Translations under genes and position numbers: made by a program | Source of the DNA: Thermoanaerobaculia bacterium | GTDB lineage: Bacteria > Acidobacteriota > Thermoanaerobaculia > Multivoradales > JAHZIX01 | Length of the DNA: 44,291 nucleotides | Reading direction: 5' to 3' | Assembly (NCBI GenBank): GCA_027069135.1 | Contig: JALXFE010000429.1 | Coordinates: 1-44,291 of the forward strand | The notes under the pieces: model-generated | Databases searched by the model: none | What the model saw: only the letters and a program-made list of their open reading frames with translations | What the model was told of the DNA's origin: nothing | Part shown: positions 25,286-34,366 of the stretch, in pieces | Layout: each line of letters starts with the position of its first letter | Numbering within the stretch: position 1 is the first letter of the stretch

Positions 25286-27043
25286 ATGAGCCTGCAGAAA
25301 GTATGGTTGAGACGGGTGGCAGGCCTCCTGCTGAGCCTCCCAGCCCTCCCCATGCTCGCGCAAGGGGTGCCCGGGCTGGGACAGGGCGGCGGAATGGAGT
25401 TGACGCCGCCGGTCCTTCGATCCCTTCGCCAGCTGAGCGAAGGGGCGATCCAATGGAATAAGGCCTTCCTGCAGGACGACCGCGAAGTTGCCAGAGGGGA
25501 GCTGGACCGGGTTCTCGGGGCTGCCGAGCGACTCGGCATGAAGAGCCTCCCGGATCTCAGCCTTTCCGCCGTCGCCCTCGGCGTCGAGGCCGCAGAAAGT
25601 GGAGATTTCTCTCGGGCCGTATGGGCGCTCGAGGCCGCCGAGGAGCTGGATCCGGAGCGCCCGGAGACCCTTTTTGGCAGCAGTCTCGTCGCCCGCCTGA
25701 AGGGGTCCTACGTACGAAGCCTGACGGATTCTCTACGAGGCTACGTCCGCTTGTTCCGGTTTCCCTTCGAGCGCGGAATCTTCCTGGTCGATCTGATCCT
25801 TTGGGGGTTGGTGACCCTGGCGGTGGCTTCCATTCTCTTCTTGCTTCTCGAGATGGCTCTCAAGGGGCAGGCGGTGGGGTTGGATCTCCAGGAGCTTCTG
25901 GCTCGGATTCTTCCCACTTGGATCGCCTTTGTGCTCACGGCGCTGATCCTGGTAGGCCCCCTCGCGTTGCCCAACGGATTGTTCTGGTTGCTGTTGGTCT
26001 GGTCCGTGATCCTCTGGGGCTACGGCAGCATCCAGGAGCGGCTGGTGTTGATCGCCATCTGGCTGTTCTTCGGGGCCGTTCCTTTGGTATTGGAGCAGGC
26101 GGAGCGGCAGTTGAGCGTCGTCACCTCGCCGGCGTATCAGGTGACCCACAATCTTCGAGACGGCCGCCTCTACGGCCGACTTTTTACCGATCTGGCGGTC
26201 TTGAATACGATCCTTCCGAGGAGTGTCGCGGTGAAGCATCTCGAGGGAGATCTGCACGCACGGCTGGATCAATGGGATCAGGCTCGCTCCATTTACAGCG
26301 AGGTTCTGGAGTCGGAGGCGGACAACGCCGCGGTGCTCAACAACCTGGGAGTCTACTTTTTCATTCACGGGGACAACGGCGGCGCGGCCCGGCATTTCGA
26401 AAGGGCGACGTCGGCGGACCTCGAAAGTCCCACGGCATTTTTCAACCTCAGCCAAGCCTATAGCGCCTCCTATCTTTATAAGGACGCCCGCCGAGCCTTG
26501 CGGGAGGCCCAACGGGTGGACGCAGAGACCGTGAGCGCCTGGATTCGCCAGGACGAGAAAGTCCCCGTCCGATTGGTCCAGGGCAGCTTTGATCGCCTGC
26601 CGGAGATCCGAGAACAATTGCGCCAATCCCGGGAGCGCCCGGAGACCACGGGCTCGACGAGGCTTCAATGGGTCCGCCGAGGCATGTCTTTGATCATCGC
26701 TGCCGGGCTGGTGTTGATGGCCCTGGCTCTCCATCTGGCTCGCCGTGGCTTCGGCTACAGTGAGCCCATGATGCCCCGTTCGCAGCGAAGCTCCGGCCTC
26801 GTGCAATTGCTGAAAATCCTTGTGCCGGGTCTGGCCTCGGCCAGCGAGGGACGGGGCTTTGCCGCCTATCTGGCGTTCTTGCCGCCGGTAGCCCTCTTGG
26901 TCCTACCGTTCTCCAAGTATTGGGGGGTGAGGATTCCCTGGGGCTTCGATCCCGGTGGAACCCTCGTGTGGGTGGCAGCAACCCTCGGTCTGGTCGTCAT
27001 TCTTTTGGTGCGCCTGTTGCGCTACCGCTCCCTGGAGGCCTGA
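25286..27043 (+). CDS. TPR-containing multi-pass membrane protein
   Basis: The start gives a signal-like segment, followed by a helical region with one TPR-like unit (about 90-130), four membrane helices (about 155-270), a TPR region (about 315-440, for example 'DQARSIYSEVLESEADNAAVLNNLGVYF') and three C-terminal helices (about 465-580). No enzyme motif is seen. It ends two bases before the DUF4388 gene and is surely co-transcribed with it. An in-frame GTG 84 bases upstream is possible but weaker. Function unknown; TPR units suggest assembly of a membrane complex. Confidence 0.72.
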   Translation: MSLQKVWLRRVAGLLLSLPALPMLAQGVPGLGQGGGMELTPPVLRSLRQLSEGAIQWNKAFLQDDREVARGELDRVLGAAERLGMKSLPDLSLSAVALGVEAAESGDFSRAVWALEAAEELDPERPETLFGSSLVARLKGSYVRSLTDSLRGYVRLFRFPFERGIFLVDLILWGLVTLAVASILFLLLEMALKGQAVGLDLQELLARILPTWIAFVLTALILVGPLALPNGLFWLLLVWSVILWGYGSIQERLVLIAIWLFFGAVPLVLEQAERQLSVVTSPAYQVTHNLRDGRLYGRLFTDLAVLNTILPRSVAVKHLEGDLHARLDQWDQARSIYSEVLESEADNAAVLNNLGVYFFIHGDNGGAARHFERATSADLESPTAFFNLSQAYSASYLYKDARRALREAQRVDAETVSAWIRQDEKVPVRLVQGSFDRLPEIREQLRQSRERPETTGSTRLQWVRRGMSLIIAAGLVLMALALHLARRGFGYSEPMMPRSQRSSGLVQLLKILVPGLASASEGRGFAAYLAFLPPVALLVLPFSKYWGVRIPWGFDPGGTLVWVAATLGLVVILLVRLLRYRSLEA

Positions 27044-27045
27044 GT

Positions 27046-28431
27046 GTGAGTGTCGAAGGCAGCCTGGATCTCTTCAAGCTCCCGGAGATCCTGCAGATCG
27101 TTGCCCAGCAGCGAAAGACCGGCATCCTGACCGTTCAAGGCAGGGACGATATCGTCGCCGTGTCGTTTCTCGGGGGAGACGTCGTGGGCGTGGACTCCCT
27201 GAATCAGCCCGGCGATGAAGCACTCGCTGCGGTTCTGGAGCAGGAGGGGTTCCTCGACGAGGAGCAGGCTGCCATCCTTCGAGAGCGACGTTCCGATGCG
27301 GGGGCCGCAGTTCAGGAGTTGGTGGTCGAAGGGGGCCTCCTGACCCGCTACGAGCTCCTGGCGGCGTTGCGGATTCAATACCAGAACCTGCTGCATCGGC
27401 TCCTAGACTGGGAAGAGGGAGACTTCAAGTTTTACACCAACGATGAGGTCTCCTTCGAAGAAGGGTTGGAGCCCATCGATATTCAAAGCCTCCTGCTGTC
27501 CTCGAGTCTGGCGGGGGATTTCGATGAAATGGGGCCCCGGGCGGAAGACATCGATGCCCGGGTGGCTCTGCTGGAAGACGAGGGCATTGCGGAGCCGTCG
27601 TCAGAAGTGGATCTCAGCCTGGTCTATGAGCGGGTACCTCTGGCGCGACCGATCAAGGTTCGATCGCCCATGGACGACGAGGACTTCGAGGACGAAGGCT
27701 ACCTCCTCCTCTCGCCCACCCAGCAGCAACTGCTCAGCCGCATCGATGGCCAGCGCAACCTCGACGAGCTCGCCATGGACTGCGCCCTGGACTGGAAGTC
27801 TGTGGTCGAAACGGTCGACAGCCTGGAGTCCTTGGCCGTCGTCCGCCGTCGGGAGAAAGTCGCCGGAGAGAGTCTTCAGGAGGAGGTCTTCGAGCCCCCG
27901 GCTCTGGAGGATTTTGCCCTCTCGCCCCTGGAGGATGAGCTCGAGCTACCGCGTCGCCGCCGGCCGATGTTCGAGGCGGATCGGATCTTCACCTGGGGGT
28001 CTCTTACCTTGGCTCTGGTGGGTCTGGTATTGCTGGTAGCGGCCTTCCCTTCTGCGGAGACGGTGCTCCTTCCGGGAGCTTGGCAAGAGGACCGGCAGGA
28101 AGCCTACGAATCCCTGCGCCGGGACTCCTTCTACTCGAAGATCGATCGGGGGGCGAAGACCTTCTACCTCCTCAACGGACATTTTCCGGAACGTCTCAAG
28201 GGGCTCGTGGCCGGGCACCAGCTGGCGGAAGCCGACCTCAAGGATCCGCAGGGACGTCCGCTGCGCTACGAACCCCAAGATCTTAGCTACCGGCTGGCTC
28301 CGGTGTCCCAGGGTGAGCCCTTAGCCGAGCTCGGCAGCGATGAAGCGATCACCGGAAACTTCCTGCTCGATTTTGACTTTTTCTCCAATCTTGGGAAGTT
28401 GGCAGAAAAACCCCTCGTCCTCCTCGACTAG
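27046..28431 (+). CDS. DUF4388 (PATAN) protein with a C-terminal membrane segment
   Basis: The N-terminal domain begins with 'GSLDLFKLPEILQIVAQQRKTGILTVQ', a clear DUF4388/PATAN signature, and continues through a helical region to about residue 165. A central domain (about 205-270, 'LLSPTQQQLLSRIDGQRNLDELAMDCALDWKSVVETVDSLESL') looks like a winged-helix or PqqD-like fold. A membrane helix (about 320-340) is followed by a region that may be extracytoplasmic. The GTG start follows GGAGG by 7 bases. It is paired with the TPR membrane protein upstream; a second DUF4388 protein occurs at 18555-19487. Probable signalling or scaffold role, unproven. Confidence 0.72.
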   Translation: MSVEGSLDLFKLPEILQIVAQQRKTGILTVQGRDDIVAVSFLGGDVVGVDSLNQPGDEALAAVLEQEGFLDEEQAAILRERRSDAGAAVQELVVEGGLLTRYELLAALRIQYQNLLHRLLDWEEGDFKFYTNDEVSFEEGLEPIDIQSLLLSSSLAGDFDEMGPRAEDIDARVALLEDEGIAEPSSEVDLSLVYERVPLARPIKVRSPMDDEDFEDEGYLLLSPTQQQLLSRIDGQRNLDELAMDCALDWKSVVETVDSLESLAVVRRREKVAGESLQEEVFEPPALEDFALSPLEDELELPRRRRPMFEADRIFTWGSLTLALVGLVLLVAAFPSAETVLLPGAWQEDRQEAYESLRRDSFYSKIDRGAKTFYLLNGHFPERLKGLVAGHQLAEADLKDPQGRPLRYEPQDLSYRLAPVSQGEPLAELGSDEAITGNFLLDFDFFSNLGKLAEKPLVLLD

Positions 28432-28455
28432 AACTTTGGCCTGAAAGTCCAGCCG

Positions 28456-28470
28456 AGACTCGACGAGTCT
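28456..28470 (+). other. Perfect palindrome after the DUF4388 gene
   Basis: AGACTCG A CGAGTCT is a perfect inverted repeat 25 bases after the stop codon. No T-run follows closely, so it is a weak terminator candidate or a protein-binding site. Confidence 0.35.
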
Positions 28471-28545
28471 GGGGATGGATCTTTCTTCAAGGGCTCAAGC
28501 TGAGAAATCTTAGTCGGTTGATATAAGATATCCGTACCGACAGGG

Positions 28546-28575
28546 TTGACAGCGTGCCGCTAATATTTGTATCCT
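28546..28575 (+). promoter_or_regulatory. Candidate sigma-70 promoter of dnaK
   Basis: A perfect TTGACA -35 box is followed after 18 bases by TATCCT as the -10 box. Transcription from here would give an untranslated leader of about 170 bases before the dnaK GTG. No convincing sigma-32 box or full HspR operator (CTTGAGT-N7-ACTCAAG) was found in the 320-base gap; only a partial half-site, GCTCAAG, occurs at 28493-28499. Confidence 0.55.
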
Positions 28576-28713
28576 ATGTTTGCGCGGGGTGCGGATCGAT
28601 CTCATCCTTTCCCCGACTTGAAGGAGCCCCACGGCCCTCGAGCTTGGCCTCGCAGATTTTTTTGGAAATACCGCGGAGACCCATCCGCCGGAAGCTATTG
28701 AAGATTTCAAGAC

Positions 28714-28732
28714 GAGCCCCTTCGAGGGGCTC
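28714..28732 (+). promoter_or_regulatory. Perfect hairpin in the dnaK leader next to the ribosome site
   Basis: GAGCCCCT and AGGGGCTC form an 8-base-pair stem around a TCG loop, ending about 5 bases before the GAAGGAGG ribosome site of dnaK. Placed there it could control ribosome access or mRNA stability, as heat-shock leaders sometimes do. It is not a CIRCE element. Confidence 0.5.
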
Positions 28733-28751
28733 TACGAAGGAGGATTAGAGA

Positions 28752-30662
28752 GTGAGCAAGATCATCGGAATCGACCTGGGAACCACCAACAGCGTGGTTT
28801 CGGTCATGGAAGGAACGGAAGCGAAAGTTATTCCCAACTCCGAGGGAAGCCGGACGACCCCTTCCGTCGTCGCATTTACTTCCAATGGGGAGCGGTTGGT
28901 CGGGCAAGTCGCCAAGCGCCAATCCGTAACCAATCCCAAGAACACGGTTTTCTCGATCAAGAGGTTCATGGGGCGCCGATTCTCCGAGGTCAACGAGGAG
29001 ATGAAGATGATCCCCTACGAGGTGTCCCAAGCGGACAACGGCGACGTAAGGATCGGCCTGGAGGGCAAGAAGTACTCCCCGCCGGAGATCAGCGCCATGG
29101 TCCTCCAGAAGCTCAAGCAAGCGGCGGAGGATTTTCTCGGTCAGACGGTCGAAAAGGCCGTGATCACGGTACCCGCCTACTTCAACGATTCCCAGCGCCA
29201 GGCGACCAAGGACGCCGGTCGCATCGCCGGTCTCGAGGTCGAGCGGCTGGTCAACGAACCGACGGCGGCGGCCCTGGCCTACGGTCTGGACAAGAAGGCC
29301 GACCAAACGATCGCCGTTTACGATTTCGGTGGCGGTACCTTCGATATCTCGATTCTGGAAGTCGGCGAGGGCGTCGTCGAGGTAAAGGCGACCAACGGCG
29401 ACACCCACCTGGGCGGCGACAACGTCGACCACAAGATCATCGAATGGCTCCTGGCAGAGTTCAAGAAGGACCAGGGGATCGATCTCTCTAAGGACCCGAT
29501 GGCGGTCCAGCGACTCAAAGAAGCCGCAGAGAAAGCCAAGATCGAGCTGTCTTCGGCTCAGGAGAGCGATATCAATCTGCCCTTTATTACCGCCGACGCT
29601 TCCGGTCCCAAGCATCTGAACGTCCGCCTCTCCAGAAGCAAGTTGGAGCAGCTGGTAGAGGATCTCGTTCAGCGTTCTCTCAAGCCCTGCGCCCAGGCGT
29701 TGAAGGACTCCGGTCTCAAGGCCAGCGAGATCGATGAGATCGTTCTGGTCGGCGGTCAGACCCGCATGCCTCTCATCCAGAAAGCCGTCTCCGACTTCTT
29801 CGGAAAGGAACCCAACCGCGGGGTCAATCCGGACGAGGTCGTCGCTGTCGGAGCTGCCATTCAAGGTGGCGTGTTGGCCGGTGATGTCAAGGATGTCCTC
29901 CTGCTGGATGTCACGCCGCTTTCGTTGGGCATCGAAACCCTGGGCGGGGTCTTCACCCGTCTGATCGAGCGCAATACGACGATTCCGGCCCGCAAGGGCG
30001 AGACCTTCTCGACCGCGGCGGACAACCAGACCTCCGTCGAGGTTCATGTGCTGCAGGGGGAACGGCAGATGGCCCGGGACAACCGGACCCTCGGCAAGTT
30101 TCATCTGGACGGCATCCCGGCGGCGCCGCGGGGCGTTCCCCAGATCGAGGTTGCCTTCGATATCGACGCCAACGGCATTGTGAACGTCTCCGCCAAGGAT
30201 CTGGGCACCGGCAAGGAGCAGAAGATCACCATCACGTCTTCGAGCGGCCTCGCCGAGTCGGAGATCGAGAAGATGGTCAAGGATGCGGAGCAGCATGGCG
30301 ACGAGGACAAGGCCCGGCGTCAGCAGGTGGAAACGCGCAATCGCCTGGACGGGCTGGTGTATTCCACCCAAAAGACCCTGGACGAGAACAAAGACAAGCT
30401 CGATGCTGCGGCTTTGGGAGAATTGGAGGAAGCCTTGACGGCAGCTCGCAAGGCCCTGGAGGAAGACGGTGATGTGAAGGCTCTGGAGGAGGCGGAACAG
30501 CGTCTGACCCAGGCGTCCCACAAGCTGGCGGAAGTGGTCTACAGCCAGCAAGGTGCCGGTCCGGAAGGTGCAGCGCCGGGAGCCGAAGGCGCCGCCGCCT
30601 CGGCCGATGACAGCGACGAGGTGATCGACGCCGAATACGTCGAGACCGACGACAAGGCCTGA
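28752..30662 (+). CDS. dnaK: Chaperone DnaK (Hsp70)
   Basis: The full Hsp70 architecture is present. The nucleotide-binding domain (about 1-380) has [10 protein letters not shown], the [17 protein letters not shown] block, DFGGGTFD and the LVGGQTRMP signature. The substrate-binding domain (about 390-505) follows after the [11 protein letters not shown] linker, then a helical lid and an acidic tail ending EYVETDDKA. The 636 residues are normal. The start codon is GTG, 8 bases after GGAGG. It folds and refolds proteins with DnaJ and GrpE, whose genes are not adjacent. An HspR-type repressor gene follows, implying autoregulated heat-shock control. Confidence 0.98.
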   Translation: MSKIIGIDLGTTNSVVSVMEGTEAKVIPNSEGSRTTPSVVAFTSNGERLVGQVAKRQSVTNPKNTVFSIKRFMGRRFSEVNEEMKMIPYEVSQADNGDVRIGLEGKKYSPPEISAMVLQKLKQAAEDFLGQTVEKAVITVPAYFNDSQRQATKDAGRIAGLEVERLVNEPTAAALAYGLDKKADQTIAVYDFGGGTFDISILEVGEGVVEVKATNGDTHLGGDNVDHKIIEWLLAEFKKDQGIDLSKDPMAVQRLKEAAEKAKIELSSAQESDINLPFITADASGPKHLNVRLSRSKLEQLVEDLVQRSLKPCAQALKDSGLKASEIDEIVLVGGQTRMPLIQKAVSDFFGKEPNRGVNPDEVVAVGAAIQGGVLAGDVKDVLLLDVTPLSLGIETLGGVFTRLIERNTTIPARKGETFSTAADNQTSVEVHVLQGERQMARDNRTLGKFHLDGIPAAPRGVPQIEVAFDIDANGIVNVSAKDLGTGKEQKITITSSSGLAESEIEKMVKDAEQHGDEDKARRQQVETRNRLDGLVYSTQKTLDENKDKLDAAALGELEEALTAARKALEEDGDVKALEEAEQRLTQASHKLAEVVYSQQGAGPEGAAPGAEGAAASADDSDEVIDAEYVETDDKA

Positions 30663-30676
30663 TCCGGCAAAAGGTC

Positions 30677-30711
30677 CCGGGGATCGGGAGGCTTCCTCCT
30701 CCGGTCCCCGG
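30677..30711 (+). terminator. Strong GC hairpin between dnaK and hspR
   Basis: CCGGGGA pairs with TCCCCGG and, inside it, GGAGG pairs with CCTCC around a CTT loop. No T-run follows, so it may be an mRNA processing or stability structure that lowers hspR expression relative to dnaK, or a factor-dependent terminator. Confidence 0.5.
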
Positions 30712-30748
30712 GGGGTACACTTAGAAATCCTTCAGAGGGATGTTCACC

Positions 30749-31129
30749 GTGCGACGCAAAACCACGACACGAAAATTTGTGATGATCAGCGCGGTTTCGG
30801 AGCGTTTCGACATCCACCCCCAGACCCTGCGGATGTATGAGCGCGAAGGCCTGATCACGCCCCAGCGCAGTGCGGGGAATACCCGCCTTTATGACGCCGA
30901 AGCCTTGGCCCGGCTGGAGCTCATTCTCACCCTTACTCGAGATCTGGGAGTCAATCTGGCAGGGGTCGAGGTCGTCCTGAATATGCGGGAGCAAATGGAG
31001 GGCTTGCAGCAGGAAGTCGACCGCCTCCTGGATGTCGTCAAGCAGCAAATGATCGATCGAAAAGCCGGCGTCGACCGCTCGCGGGCCCTCGTGCGCATCA
31101 CCGGCGGTCCCCTGACCCGGATCCGCTGA
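30749..31129 (+). CDS. hspR: HspR-type MerR family heat-shock repressor
   Basis: The winged-helix DNA-binding region (about 12-80) has 'HPQTLRMYEREGLITPQRSAGNTRLYD' and 'TRDLGVNLAGVEVVLNMREQM', the hallmarks of HspR rather than metal-sensing MerR proteins: no metal-binding cysteines and an early coiled coil. HspR represses the dnaK operon and often works with DnaK itself. The position directly after dnaK agrees. The GTG start is preferred because GAGGG sits 9 bases before it; an in-frame ATG three codons upstream abuts that site. A matching operator was not found in this window. Confidence 0.85.
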   Translation: MRRKTTTRKFVMISAVSERFDIHPQTLRMYEREGLITPQRSAGNTRLYDAEALARLELILTLTRDLGVNLAGVEVVLNMREQMEGLQQEVDRLLDVVKQQMIDRKAGVDRSRALVRITGGPLTRIR

Positions 31130-31173
31130 GAGTCGCCTCTTTTGGCCCCGGATAGCGTGCTAGCATCCTTCCC

Positions 31174-31986
31174 ATGGCCGTGTCTCCCCAAGCCGAAGCC
31201 GCTTGCCCCAAATGCGAAGGAAGAGGGTGGGTGCTCGTCGCCGACGGCGGCGCCGGAACGGCTCAGAGGTGTGATTGCTTCAAACGGGATTTGGGCCCCG
31301 CCTTGCTCAACCAAGCCCAGGTGCCCGAGAGGTACCTCAATTGCCGTCTGGCCAATTTTGATACCCGGCACCCGGATCCCGGCGTCAGAGCTCAACTCAA
31401 CCGAGCCCTTGCCGACACTCGGCGCTACGTAGAAGGCTTTCTCCGGGAGGACGGCTCCTACGCGCCGCTGGGACTCGTTTTCTACGGTCCCCCGGGTACC
31501 GGCAAGACCCATCTGGCCGTGGCGGTGCTCATCGAGCTGATCGAGGGTTACCGGGTCGCGGGTCGCTTCGCTGACTTCACGACCTTGATCCATCGGATCC
31601 AATCCACCTTCGATCCGAGCTCCCCGCAATCTAAACAACAAGTATTGGACCCCATCATGGAGGCACCGTTGTTGGTGCTCGACGAGCTCGGTGCTCAGAA
31701 GCCTACGCCCTGGGTTCAGGATATTCTTTACCTGATCATCAACAACCGCTACAACCAGCGCCTGCCGACCCTTTTCACCACCAACTACCTTCTGGATTCG
31801 CCGGCGGGAAGTGCTGAGAAGTCCTTGGATCGGGGGGCGGATATTGCCTTCGCCGGGGATCGCGTCCTCAGTCGCCGTATCGAGGCCCGCCTGGTAAGCC
31901 GGCTCTGTGAGATGGCCCGAGCCATCCCCATGGATGCCGTGACGGACCACCGGCGTGAGGTCAAGATGCCGGCCAATCGCGTCTGA
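31174..31986 (+). CDS. DnaC/IstB-like AAA+ ATPase with N-terminal zinc-finger
   Basis: The N-terminus has CPKCEGRGW and then CDCF, a four-cysteine zinc-binding module. The ATPase domain follows with Walker A YGPPGTGKTH, Walker B LLVLDELG, sensor 'LPTLFTTNY' and an arginine-finger region 'RIEARLVSRLCEM'. This layout is that of bacterial DnaC/DnaI-type helicase loaders. It is not next to a transposase, so an IstB role is unlikely. The start ATG lacks a strong ribosome site. It is followed after 10 bases by the SpoIID-like gene. Confidence 0.85.
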   Translation: MAVSPQAEAACPKCEGRGWVLVADGGAGTAQRCDCFKRDLGPALLNQAQVPERYLNCRLANFDTRHPDPGVRAQLNRALADTRRYVEGFLREDGSYAPLGLVFYGPPGTGKTHLAVAVLIELIEGYRVAGRFADFTTLIHRIQSTFDPSSPQSKQQVLDPIMEAPLLVLDELGAQKPTPWVQDILYLIINNRYNQRLPTLFTTNYLLDSPAGSAEKSLDRGADIAFAGDRVLSRRIEARLVSRLCEMARAIPMDAVTDHRREVKMPANRV

Positions 31987-31996
31987 AGAGGGGCCC

Positions 31997-34276
31997 ATGG
32001 CCAGAACTTCGAGAAGTGCCGTCGTCACCGGCCGGCGGTGGAATCCCTACGTGAGCTTCGCTCTCGGAATCTTCGTGGTGGGTCTGGCTCTCACCGTCAC
32101 CGGATGTGGATCCGGAGGGCAGAAGGCGCGCACGGAGGTGCCGGAGATTCCGGCTAGGGAAGTGGTTCCCCAGGTTCCCCCGACGACCTCGCCAACCCCG
32201 CCACCACCACCACCGCTCCCTCTCCCGCAAGCGCCACGGCAGCCCTCGCCGCCGTCGCTGCCAGCCCCGACTACGCGGGTTCGAGTGGGTCTCGCAACGG
32301 ATCTGGAGAACATCGTCTTGCCCTGCTGTGACGGGGTGTTGCGGGATGGGATACCGCCCGAGGATGCCGCGACAGGGGCTGCTTTCTTGGAGATCACGCC
32401 GGCCCCGGAGACCGTTAGCTTGAGCACATTCCGTCTCCAGGTGGCGGCGCTCAAGGACGAAGGACAAGCTCAGGCCCTGGCGGCGCGGCTCGAGCGGACT
32501 TTCGAGGCTCCGGCGGAGGCACGTTTTGATGCGGGCCAGGACTTGTATCGAGTGCGGTTGGGGAACTACCCCTCTCGGGAGGCTGCCGAGCGGGCTCGAG
32601 GCCGGCTGGCAGCGGCGGGCTTTGGCGAGGCCTGGGTGGTCGGCGATGGCGGCGGCCTTCGCAAGGCTGCTCTCGTCATCCGTCGCGGGGATCAGGTGTT
32701 TCGCGTCGAGGGGCGCCGGTTTCTGGTGCGCTCTCCCGGGGGGGAGGGTATCTCGTGGCAGGGGACGCGGTATCGGGATCGGTTGGTGGTCTTCCTGAAC
32801 GACCGCGGTCGCCTCAACCTGATCAACGAGCTGTCCTTGGAAGACTACCTCCGGGGGGTCGTCCCCAAGGAGATGGGTCCTTTGGTCTACGGGGAGATCG
32901 AGGCCCTCAAGGCCCAGGCGGTGGCGGCTCGCAGCTATACCCTGCGCCATCTCGGGGAGTTCGAGGACGACGGCTACGACATCTGCGCGACCCCCCGATG
33001 CCATGTCTATGGCGGGTTGGACGGCGAGCAGCCCCTGACCGACCAGGCCATTGTGCAGACGGCGGGGGAAGTCCTGACCTACGACCACCAGGTGGCGGAT
33101 ACTCTCTACACTGCGACCTGCGGTGGCGGAACCGAGAACGTCCAGGTGGTGTTTCCCGGTCTTAAGGACCGCCCCTACCTGCAGGCGGTGCGCTGTTTGG
33201 AGGACGGCATCCAGCGGCTGTCGGGAGCCGGCCCCGCCGGAGAGCCTTTTCCGGGGGCCCTATTGCGCGCCCTCGTACCCGGGGATCCGGGGCGAGGTCC
33301 AGGGCAGCTGGGGAGGCGGATCTTGGGCCTCGCGAAACTAGCGGGCCTTGCGGCTCCCGCGGATCGCCTCGGGTCCTTTGAGCGGCGGGAGGTCTTGCGC
33401 TTCGTAGCCTCGGTCTTCGACCTCGCCTTGGATGCTCGGCTCTTCGTCTCTCCGGAAGAAGTCGCCTACCTGATCGCGAATCCCCCCGCCGGGTGGGGAA
33501 AGGAAACCCTGCGGCAGGCGGCCTATTTGGTGCAGAGCGGCTTGGTTTCGGAGCCCCTCGACGGAGTCTTGGGTCCGGGGGACGGCGAAAATCTTCTGCT
33601 CCAATTGGCCCTCTTGCTGCGGGTGGTAGAAAAACGCTCCGGAGGTTTCGAACGAATCGACTCAGGGCTCTTGAGCCTGCACGGATCCGCGGGGCTCGAA
33701 CGTTATGACCTACCGGAGCACCTGGCCACGTTCCGGCGGCAGTCGGGGCGCGAACGCGGCGGCGACCTGACTCTGGTAGCGGGGGACCGGTTGGACCTTT
33801 ACCTCTCCGGGGGGCGGCTCCTCGCCGTGGTGCAGGAGATTCATCCCGGAGGCATGGCTTTCGACCGGGGAAGCCGGCGAAGAGCCTGGCGGCGTTTTCA
33901 CAGCGATGCGCAGCTGCGAGCTCTGGTTCAAGAACGCTACCCGGGGCTCGGGTTCCGGGGGTTCGAGGTTCTCGAAAGAGGGGTCTCGGGGCGTGTCGGC
34001 AAGATCCGCCTCGATGGAGATGCCGGCAAGTCTGTGATGGTCGAAGGGCTCGCCGTGCGCTGGACCTTGGGGCTCCCGGAGACCCTTTTCACCGCGACGC
34101 GCCTGACGCCCAAGGGCAGTGCCCCGGGATGGCTCTTTCGAGGGCGGGGCTGGGGCCATGGCGTCGGAATGTGCCAGGAAGGGGCCTTCGGAATGGCCCA
34201 GCGGGGTCACGGCTACCGAGAAATTCTCGGCCACTACTACCCGGGCACCTCTCTCTCCCAGCTTCCGACACCTTAA
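31997..34276 (+). CDS. SPOR and SpoIID/LytB domain lipoprotein, probable peptidoglycan glycosidase
   Basis: The lipoprotein signal ends in VTGC (Cys37), followed by a Pro-rich linker (about 48-92). A SPOR domain (about 144-216, 'FRLQVAALKDEGQAQALAARL') would bind denuded glycan strands. The SpoIID domain begins at about 235 with 'LINELSLEDYLRGVVPKEM' and 'ALKAQAVAARSYTL', including paired cysteines, and ends at about 759 with 'GRGWGHGVGMCQEGAFGMAQ'. SpoIID proteins are lytic transglycosylases acting on stem-free glycan. A stretch of roughly 250 residues (about 403-650) is inserted in the middle of the catalytic domain and is not recognised. ATG follows GAGGGG closely. Confidence 0.85.
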   Translation: MARTSRSAVVTGRRWNPYVSFALGIFVVGLALTVTGCGSGGQKARTEVPEIPAREVVPQVPPTTSPTPPPPPPLPLPQAPRQPSPPSLPAPTTRVRVGLATDLENIVLPCCDGVLRDGIPPEDAATGAAFLEITPAPETVSLSTFRLQVAALKDEGQAQALAARLERTFEAPAEARFDAGQDLYRVRLGNYPSREAAERARGRLAAAGFGEAWVVGDGGGLRKAALVIRRGDQVFRVEGRRFLVRSPGGEGISWQGTRYRDRLVVFLNDRGRLNLINELSLEDYLRGVVPKEMGPLVYGEIEALKAQAVAARSYTLRHLGEFEDDGYDICATPRCHVYGGLDGEQPLTDQAIVQTAGEVLTYDHQVADTLYTATCGGGTENVQVVFPGLKDRPYLQAVRCLEDGIQRLSGAGPAGEPFPGALLRALVPGDPGRGPGQLGRRILGLAKLAGLAAPADRLGSFERREVLRFVASVFDLALDARLFVSPEEVAYLIANPPAGWGKETLRQAAYLVQSGLVSEPLDGVLGPGDGENLLLQLALLLRVVEKRSGGFERIDSGLLSLHGSAGLERYDLPEHLATFRRQSGRERGGDLTLVAGDRLDLYLSGGRLLAVVQEIHPGGMAFDRGSRRRAWRRFHSDAQLRALVQERYPGLGFRGFEVLERGVSGRVGKIRLDGDAGKSVMVEGLAVRWTLGLPETLFTATRLTPKGSAPGWLFRGRGWGHGVGMCQEGAFGMAQRGHGYREILGHYYPGTSLSQLPTP

Positions 34277-34340
34277 GTTACTCTCAACGAGGGGTTTGAT
34301 CTCGCTCCGCACGGCGGCGCGTCCGCGCGATTTGTGGTAA

Positions 34341-34359
34341 AACTCGCCGGTAGCGAGTT
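34341..34359. promoter_or_regulatory. Perfect inverted repeat just before the microcompartment operon
   Basis: AACTCGC-CGGTA-GCGAGTT is a perfect 7-base dyad that ends 7 bases before the rpiB ATG. It could be an operator for the whole operon or an mRNA hairpin masking the weak ribosome site GAGAAG. Confidence 0.45.
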
Positions 34360-34366
34360 AGAGAAG

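Noticed and set aside
28481-28499. Possible HspR operator upstream of dnaK
   Set aside because: Only one half (GCTCAAG) resembles the operator; the partner half at the required spacing does not match.
28617-28630. CTTGAA followed by CCCCAC as a sigma-32 promoter
   Set aside because: The spacing between the two boxes is only a few bases, far too short.
28707-30551. 614-codon minus-strand frame opposite dnaK
   Set aside because: Antisense frames over dnaK are a known artefact in GC-rich genomes; no independent motif supports it.
31174-31986. IstB transposition helper
   Set aside because: No transposase or terminal repeats are nearby, and the four-cysteine N-terminus fits a DnaC/DnaI-type loader.
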